In this document: in pieces, positions 58,346 to 64,000 of the stretch | How the letters are laid out: every line of letters begins with the position of its first letter | How positions within the stretch are numbered: the stretch's first letter is position 1 | Source: Mesodorylaimus sp. YZB2_4 | Taxonomy: Eukaryota; Nematoda; Enoplea; Dorylaimida; Dorylaimidae | Assembly: GCA_030248295.1 (NCBI GenBank) | Contig: JASANH010000082.1 | Location: 62,001-126,000, forward strand | DNA length: 64,000 nt | Reading direction: 5' to 3' | Translations under genes and position numbers: made by a program | The notes under the pieces: model-generated | Seen by the model: only the letters and a program-made list of their open reading frames with translations | Databases searched by the model: none | Told to the model about the DNA's origin: nothing

Positions 58346-58825
58346 CTCTTTTTCACGTCAGTTTCTGTTGTCTGGTCGAGACACATTGAGCTAACTCTGA
58401 CAAACATTCCTCTCTTATCTCAATCCCAAAAAACGAGTCACTATTTTCACCGAAATAAGCAGACGCTACAGTATGAAACATAACAGACCATACTCTTCCT
58501 CAAAACCCCACTACTTACAAGCTCCCTCACTATGACCCCAACACTCATCAAACAATCGACATAGGATAACAAGAAAGCAGAGTTGCCTATCAAACCAAGC
58601 AACAAAACAAAACAACGTGTAAGAGCAAGCTTAAACCATCTCAGGTTTTTAACCAAATCATTTAGAACGGCTAGAACCCAGCATACAGTAGGCCCTAGAA
58701 AAAAGATCATGCAGATACATGCAACGAAAATATAGCAAAGAAGTACGAGCATGAGATATAGCTAGAAAACACTAAAAAAGGCGTACGTAAGATCAATCAA
58801 AAACCAGACTTCATAAGAGAAGCTA
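58346..58825. other. Region between convergent channel and CPEB genes
   Basis: No gene seen; likely the two 3' untranslated regions. Confidence 0.5.
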
Positions 58826-61800
58826 CTAACGGAATTGACGAGACACTGGGCCATGCAAACTGGTGTCCGACAATTGACTCGAACGACGAGCACCGTTTCT
58901 CATAAGTGGTCTGTGAGACTGCATAATATCCAGCGAGTGTTGGCTCTGAAGAGAACAGATTCAGAAGACAATGTGGCCAGGGCCTCAGAGTTCAAGTTTT
59001 CTGTGCCAAGGAATCTTCCATCCCAAACCAAACACTTACCACCCAGCAGCTCTCGCAAAAATAACGGAAACACATTCGTTCACGACAGAAGTAAGTTCCA
59101 GGCGCCTTTAAACAATTGGAACAATTTGCTTCTTCCAAAAAAGGATCGATTTGGACCTAAAGTTTTAAGACCCAAATGAAAGTATACCAACTTGTGACTC
59201 ATGCACAAGACCTCTAGGTACTGTACCTTTTTCGAAAATTTTGAACATTTGATTTCAACAAAAGCAGCGTTAAGTGCCTTGAAATAGCTGCGGCTATTAC
59301 TGAACGTAACGCGACCAGACCCTAAAATGGAAACGAGAATGACGAAGCCCTGATCCTGCATCACAGGCTTAATCAATACAGGTCAGGTTCTGAATGATGA
59401 AGTGGTCCAGGTTCTATGCCTCCTCTGTAAGATCGACGAGAAGGTCAGTGAGAAATAACGCAGATAGTACCCTGTTTCCAGAATTTCAAGACTGAAATGA
59501 GGACCCTCTTAAAAATACAAAGACACCTAAGTGAAAGCGGTCAAGCAGTTTCGTGCGATGTGGTTCCCTGCAGTGAGACCTCTGGTTACCCTTTAACAAA
59601 GTTTGTTCAAGATGGGATGCACTGCGGCGGTAGCTGGCATGAGTCAAAACGTTTCGGAGTTGTTTTTTAGTCCTGACCAATGTTAATCGGGATCCCAAGC
59701 GAACGCTACTTCTCAAGTCAAGGAGTTTCAGGCGTTTTGCAACGACCTGAATCCATCACTGATCAACTACTATTAGACCCCTTTAAGTATGGACACTGGC
59801 GCACAATGGAAGGGATAAACAGAACACCCTCTACATAGTTATCTGCTGGTGGCTTCGTAGGCACACGAAGGGAGTTTACAAGTGTTCGTGCTTCGTGTGA
59901 GTATCCTATTTTACATCCCATCTCTCTCCTGACGAGAAAAATCTTGGAAAGCTTTCGTAGCAGCAAATACAAGGAAACTCAATTGCTACTTGGGTGGGCA
60001 GGTCGTCATCAACCGAAGTCAATGACTGTGCCACAGAAGTGTTCCCTCCTTTCAAGGCCACTCTTCTTATACCCGTTTTGGAACCAGTCTCGACCCACGC
60101 CATGTACCCGCTTCGCCGACCTCAGCTCACGATCTTAACCTGCCTAGAACCCCAGAGCATCGTCGGAGCATACGTACCAATTGGATACTTGTACTTATCC
60201 AAATCGATTCCCGCATACACCACGTTGCCAAACAGGTCGTTCATGACATTGCCCAACACCTCGGCTGTGATCAGACCATGCAAGGCACCCACGAAAATTG
60301 TCTTCTTCGGGTCCATACGTTGCGAAGGGCAGCGGAAATAGTTGCTATCGCTTATATTCCAGGGAATGATTTGGACCTAAAGATGCCCGAAAATGGCCTC
60401 AACCAAACACATTTAAATGAAGCAGCAAGGTGCAAACTAGTTAGTCATGCAAAGCAATCATAAATGGAACACTTGCATCTCGAAGTCTTCCATCGACGCG
60501 AGTTAAGAAGAAGCTGTACTTCTCGGCGTTGTTCAAAACTGGAACATCAACGAAGTACTCGTTCCCGAACGATGTGCATCGGTTGGATATCTGCATAAGC
60601 ATTGTACCTATCGCGCAAAGCAAAAGTGAACCGGGTGCAAGCGTGTGCATTGGCCGTGCGAGTGCGCAGCTGAGGGGTCGCTAGTCACATTCATGAAACG
60701 ACCTAAAAAGGTCTACGCAAAGCTAGCTTGCTAAGCACAGATTCAAGCCCCACGGGTCACATCTCACAAGATAGGCACACTTAAATCTGCATAGCCCACA
60801 TCCATACCTGGCGTACTTCCACTACTCGAGCCGACGTGGTCGTCAGTTCCAAGTACCATTCGCCAATGCCGTTCTTCTCACGGGTGCAATGTTGCAGCAA
60901 CGCCTTGACGGCCTTCTCCTTTTCGTAGATCATGTAGACGTATCCTAAACTACGGTTCAGAAGCACTAAAAACAGTGTACGTCGCCCAACAGACCAGCCC
61001 ACCTTTGTTACTCAGAGTAGATTTACTCGTGCACTTGGCGTAACGGGCTTCTTTTCCGGGCCACTCGACTTGCACTGCACCAAATTTGCCAAATTCTTCG
61101 ATCAGCTTGTCTAAAATTGCGCCACGATCACCCATTGTCTCCATATGATGCCACTCACTTACGTACATTCACTTATATCGCTCGGTACGCCGCCCACGAA
61201 CACTTTGCACGAATAAGTGCCAGCGTTTTGAGGATCCTTCGGTGGAATCTGACCACTCCAAGTACAAGTCAATTCGAAGTCGTTGCTGGCGTTCACGGCG
61301 GGCACTGGCGGAGGCCCATTAGGTCCACGGCACGTGAATGGATACGGCGTCGAACAGGCGACTGGATAAAAAATGTTTGGCAACAAAAGCGACGGTGCTA
61401 ACAAACCAGGCTGCATTGGCACACGGGCGGCTGCGATCGGAAATAAGTTCGGTATAGGCTGCCGGCGTTGACAGTCCGAGATCTGTATATACGGCTGATA
61501 ATAATAAAAAATGATAAAATTAGTGAGGGTCCAGGGGTCACACCAGCAGGACCACAGACCAGAAGGACAGACCCACTTCGCCACCATGTATATGTATATA
61601 CTACTATATCCCGCAACCACAGGACCACTGATCCAAACAGGCATGAAGTGGTGTACAAACCTGGCCGCAGAAAACCGGTGGATGAGTATTGCTTAAATTG
61701 AAGCCGCTATTACCGAAACTGTTCGCGTTTGCGACCGAACTTTGCAAAGGCCAGCAAGCGAATGATCGTCGTTCGACTTCCTGATCCGATGCAGCGTAAG

Positions 61801-63224
61801 CGCGATGGTCAGGCGAAACATGAGCGTTTCCAAGCACTGGCCTGCCGCCAGAACCGCTGCTGATCGGAGTATCGAGAGCTGGGCTATAATAGGTTGGCCC
61901 CTCTTACAGGACACTTCGCCACATAAATAATGACACTTGCTTACTTCCCGCTTTGATATGCATCGTAAACAGGCAGTGCCGACGGACGAAAGGTGTTCGT
62001 CGGCAAGCCTTGATTCCCTACAAAGAGAGGTGACTGCGCAAGCTACCACGTGACATTGGGTGGACTGATATGTGTGTTTGGTGTCAAAAGAGATCTCTGG
62101 TGCCCGGACGTAATTCATATCGCTCTATTCGAGTAGTCTCGAGCCAGTGGCTCACAATCAGCACAAAGGTCTGCGCAAAGCGAAGATAGCACCTTTAAGC
62201 TAGCTTGCTAAGCACAGATTCAATCCCGAAGAATCACATCTTGCATGCGCACGCGCACGTTGGTCTGGTCTTCGACGCGCAGGTCTATCGCTGGCTTCGC
62301 ACTCTGGCCGACTCACCGTCAAGTGGCGGACCTCGAACACTACAGAACAGTCGTGACGGCCTCTCTCGTCTGGGGCGCTACATAAATGGGCGCTGATGAT
62401 GGCTCGGGGCGGCCTCGGCCAAGGTGCCCCTAGTGGAGGTCAAAGGGAACCTGCCATGAGAGTTGGTCTCCGCTTGGCTGCTTATCATAATATGACTGCT
62501 GGGCGGCTACAGGCAAAACGGGTGAGGAGAAAGAGCGGCCAGGACCAAGCCCGCAAAAATCAAAAAACCGAGGAGGTGGTTTGAATTTCCACGGGCTCAG
62601 TGATTTCTGATTCTTACCCTCCCCGACGAGGTTTTAGGTATCGGCTCGGCCTCTGCAATAACAGAGCCAAAAAGGCCTTAACCAGAGACAGGTCGCTAGA
62701 CCACGATCAAGCGGCATATATTAGTCAAGACGAGCCACACTAACGAGAAACTGCTAGGGAGCGCAGTGTTTCAACCAAGGCAAAAACCTGAACTGATGCT
62801 TCTCTCAAATATCTACTCCGAGAGGTAACACTGCCCCCCCTCAGGCTACTTTCCTGGTCAGCAAGGTGCTATGACGAAAACATCGAAGCCATGACAATCA
62901 AGTCGCATCGAGGTCAACACGTGTTCATGTTCACTGTACACACGCAGCCATGCATGACGGAACTGGACCACCCAGTTTGACGAACCTACTCAGCTCGGTG
63001 TTCTAACAAAGGTCATTCGAAAAATCTTACCAAACTCCGGCAAAGGCTCCTCCTCCAAATTAGCCGACGTCAAGTCCAATGCATTGCCCAACATGGAACT
63101 AATCAATCGATCCATATCCCGATTCTGCATGGCTCGCCCACTTCCTATTCCTTGATCGTTCTAAAATGACCGTGGTCACCACCGCGTCGGACACTTCGCT
63201 CGGCTAACTTACTCCGCGCAACAT
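58826..63224 (-). CDS. CPEB1: CPEB1-type cytoplasmic polyadenylation element-binding protein
   Basis: Regulates mRNA poly(A) length and translation, chiefly in germ cells and neurons. The likely first exon is tiny: MLRG (63213-63224), then [20 protein letters not shown] and [20 protein letters not shown]. Pro/Ser-rich exons follow ([32 protein letters not shown]). RRM1: [74 protein letters not shown]2: [81 protein letters not shown]-terminal ZZ-type zinc domain: [35 protein letters not shown], then [17 protein letters not shown], matching CPEB1. It ends HGPVSRQFR. The zinc-domain His before HS in other CPEB1 (WHWRHS) is partly altered (WVSQHS). Start choice is the weakest part. Introns hold two copies of repeat D. 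Confidence 0.92.
60708..60773 (+). repeat. Repeat D (tRNA-like), copy 1
   Basis: AGCTAGCTTGCTAAGCACAG followed by ATTCAAGCCCC, a B-box-like core, and GGTCACATCT. Nearly the same block recurs at 62165-62243. Intronic in CPEB, antisense. Confidence 0.5.
62165..62243 (+). repeat. Repeat D (tRNA-like), copy 2
   Basis: Same AGCTAGCTTGCTAAGCACAG and GATTCAATCCC core as 60708-60773, with an extra segment (CGAAGATAGCACCTTTA) between AAGGTCTGCGCAAAG and the core. Intronic in CPEB, antisense. Confidence 0.5.
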
Positions 63225-64000
63225 CTTTCACCAACTCGATCACGAAGTGCAACCTTCCTCCGTGTCTTCAACTTACTCAAAGACCAAGCCCGACATGTTT
63301 CCGTGCACCCAGGCCGCACCAAAACAAAGACCCTGCGGCGTGCGTCTGTCGGCCGACGCAAAGGCGCCGATGAAGAAGGCCGCCTCCAGCAGGCACTCAG
63401 GACATGGCAAAGAGTTTACATGGATCCCTCCTTGTTCGCTCGAACAGGTTGCCTTGTTCCAGTCGCCAGCTGCTTCCAAGTAGGATCTCGCCACAGGATC
63501 CCTGGGGGCCATCCATAAAGGTCGACCGCAGCCTAGGGGGGGAGGGGGTTGGCAAAAAGTGGTCAGCTGCGGGAGGGGGAGGGGGAGGGTTGGCGGCCAA
63601 TGGTCGACCGCAGCAAATTTTTAGACTTTTGATGACAAAAAACACCTTTTATCTTCACCAGTAGTGCGCGTTCAAACCTTCAAAACTTTTTGTCTTCTCT
63701 TCTCCTTGGTCGTTCATTCTCGATAATGCAATTTCGGCTTCATCAGGACTCTTATTTCCTACTGCAATGGCATCTGATCCGAAAGAGAAAAGTTCGGAGG
63801 CGATGGCTCAGCTGATTTAGGCGTTGATCCGCCTTTCTGGCCCGCAACCCTGACTGGAAGGCCGAGGTTCTATTCCGACGGAGGACGGCAGTTTAGTAGC
63901 TTGTCGTTGGCTTTGGACACCTGGCTCCGGGCGACACCACGTTACTGACAAACGCCCACCCAAGGAGTAGAGAATTTTAAGAAACTGTCTTCAAACACAA
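63225..64000. other. Upstream region of CPEB with repeats
   Basis: No gene is supported. It contains the CPEB promoter side, a low-complexity G-rich stretch (about 63535-63592) flanked by direct repeats of GGTCGACCGCAGC (about 63519-63532 and 63602-63615) and a tRNA-headed SINE at 63797-63925. Confidence 0.5.
63797..63925 (+). repeat. SINE family A, tRNA-headed copy
   Basis: A box TGGCTCAGCTGATTTAGGC, then GAGGTTCTATTCCGAC (B box with one to two changes) and the family body GGAGGACGGCAGTTTAGTAG followed by GTCGTTGGCTTTGGACACCTGG, shared with 12961-13129 and 11540-11609. Confidence 0.6.

Noticed and set aside
58835-59179. Plus-strand open frame of 114 codons
   Set aside because: It is the antisense of the CPEB zinc-domain and C-terminal exons on the minus strand.

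Overview
The window looks like nuclear DNA of a nematode. Evidence: a cuticlin-type ZP protein (1-853), an intronless SSP/MSP-like sperm protein (1820-2269), several TTAGGC hexamers (the nematode telomere unit) inside a repeat near 4.2 kb, mostly short GT-AG introns ending in TTTCAG or TTTTAG, and candidate splice acceptors a few bases upstream of many start codons, as expected with spliced-leader trans-splicing. The species cannot be fixed from sequence alone. Introns of 0.5-1.5 kb and a moderate base composition are unlike Caenorhabditis; an early-branching (enoplean) nematode is possible but unproven. All gene models were assembled by eye from exon-level protein similarity and splice phase.

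Layout, left to right. Plus strand: 3' end of a cuticlin/ZP gene. Minus: SSP/MSP-like gene. Plus, head-to-tail: hnRNP F/H (3763-6571), RNA polymerase III second-largest subunit (6840-16212, with repeat-filled introns), headcase (16574-19509). Minus block: proteasome assembly chaperone PSMG2 (20171-22823), ribosome-biogenesis factor RSL24D1/Rlp24 (22991-23833), proteasome alpha subunit PSMA1 (24410-25977), a probably broken BTB gene (about 26.3-26.7 kb), a TMEM42-like membrane protein (28165-28574), tropomodulin (28972-31117), a Rab GTPase (32977-34949), a CED-1/Draper/MEGF10 engulfment receptor (35811-41141) and a Sam68/STAR KH protein (43419-45388). Plus block: protein 4.1 (46217-50238), a FOXO-type forkhead gene (51555-56085) and a divergent Cys-loop ligand-gated channel (56432-58345). 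Minus: CPEB1 (58826-63224).

The standout is the FOXO-type gene. It encodes two complete forkhead domains in one reading frame, each split by a phase-0 intron at the same GWK|NA(I/V)RH position used in FOXO genes. All exons between the two split points are phase 0, so exon skipping could give a single hybrid forkhead. Other leads: an 18-G run beside a 5' splice site inside an hnRNP F/H gene, whose family binds G-runs; an operon-like RSL24D1-PSMG2 pair beside PSMA1; a channel pore lacking the Pro-Ala-Arg anion filter; a miRNA-precursor-like hairpin at 1383-1458; a Rab with Met for Lys in its ETSAK motif; and several families of tRNA-like SINEs and terminal-inverted-repeat elements, many sitting in introns.
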